Assembly: GCA_937894055.1 (NCBI GenBank)
Contig: CALDHQ010000269.1
Span: 1 to 13,908, forward strand
Direction: 5' to 3'
DNA: 13,908 bases
From: an uncultured Polymorphobacter sp.
GTDB taxonomy: Bacteria > Pseudomonadota > Alphaproteobacteria > Sphingomonadales > Sphingomonadaceae
Made by a program: the position numbers and the translations under genes. The notes below the pieces were generated by a model, which saw nothing but the letters and a program-made list of their open reading frames with translations, was not told the origin of the DNA and did not search any database. Shown here one piece after another: positions 13,618-13,908 of this stretch. Each line of letters starts with the position of its first letter. The first letter of the stretch is position 1.

Positions 13618-13908
13618 TCCCGCCTGATAGAAACGGCATCACACGCGCCAAAGGCTGCCGCAGAAGTAATCGGCAAATTGCGCGAGGAGATATCCAACAG
13701 TGTGGCGCGGGACAACGATTTGCTGGAAGAGCGCAGTCGCATCATGCAAACGCTGAACGCCTTGCTGGATGGCATCAACCACGCATCCGTCGAACAAAGG
13801 TCAGTGATTGGTTCGATGGTTGCATCCTCATCTTTGGCGCTTGAACAGGCAGGTATGCAGTTCGCTAGCCAAGTGGATGCGCAAGCGGACAAGCTCGCGG
13901 GCGTTGCG
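13612..13908 (+). CDS. DUF802-like coiled-coil protein, internal fragment
   Basis: An open plus-strand frame of 99 codons runs off the right edge. The recognisable part starts PISRLIETASHAPKAAAEVI, continues ISNSVARDNDLLEERSRIM and then LNALLDGINHASVEQRSVIG, and is predicted to be long amphipathic helices. I recall this pattern from the C-terminal region of DUF802 proteins of Burkholderiales and gammaproteobacteria, whose function is not established. Base composition is visibly lower in GC, and codons such as GCA, TCA, GTA and ATA are used freely, unlike the pilus genes. There is no start codon context: the frame begins inside a broken cpaC. It is best treated as a fragment of a different genome or locus. 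Confidence 0.6.

Overview
The window is high-GC DNA of alphaproteobacterial type, most likely Sphingomonadales. The evidence is the core order cmk–rpsA–ihfB followed by a CCA-encoding tRNA-Leu, a Caulobacter-type Tad/Cpa pilus operon (cpaC-cpaD-cpaE-cpaF-tadB-tadC), and dispersed palindromic repeats. I could run no database search, so the order-level placement is an inference.

Region 1 (1-3539) is mostly housekeeping. It holds the tail of a VOC/glyoxalase-fold protein, a nested cluster of palindromic repeats, cytidylate kinase, a structured leader with a terminator-like hairpin and two copies of a short palindrome, ribosomal protein S1, a clear intrinsic terminator, IHF beta and tRNA-Leu(UAA). 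Region 2 (3540-6980) is an accessory cassette. It has a 68-residue protein built from four identical GGGDAGGRSGGR units, two tandem hairpins, and a 945-residue CHAT-domain (caspase/separase-like) protein with an aminopeptidase-N-domain-like N-terminus and a helical C-terminus. An inverted pair of the repeats seen near position 200 follows. Region 3 (7025-8353, plus strand) encodes three small TadE/TadG-like pilus-assembly proteins. Region 4 (13617 down to 8436, minus strand) is a tightly overlapping Tad operon running toward Region 3. A palindromic hairpin lies between the two convergent units.

Region 5 begins at about 13612. The secretin gene cpaC breaks abruptly and the sequence becomes a plus-strand, lower-GC, coiled-coil-rich reading frame resembling DUF802 proteins of beta/gammaproteobacteria. 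I read this as a probable assembly chimera, or less likely a recombination junction.

The observations most worth following up are: (a) the CHAT protein beside a repeat-peptide gene whose repeats are identical in protein although their DNA differs at many synonymous sites; (b) a CpaF with a gapless internal duplication of its N-terminal domain, 60 residues repeated at an offset of exactly 100; (c) a CpaD reduced to a signal peptide and the family's C-terminal motif; (d) a repeat family whose hairpin is kept by compensatory base-pair changes; (e) the junction at about 13612.
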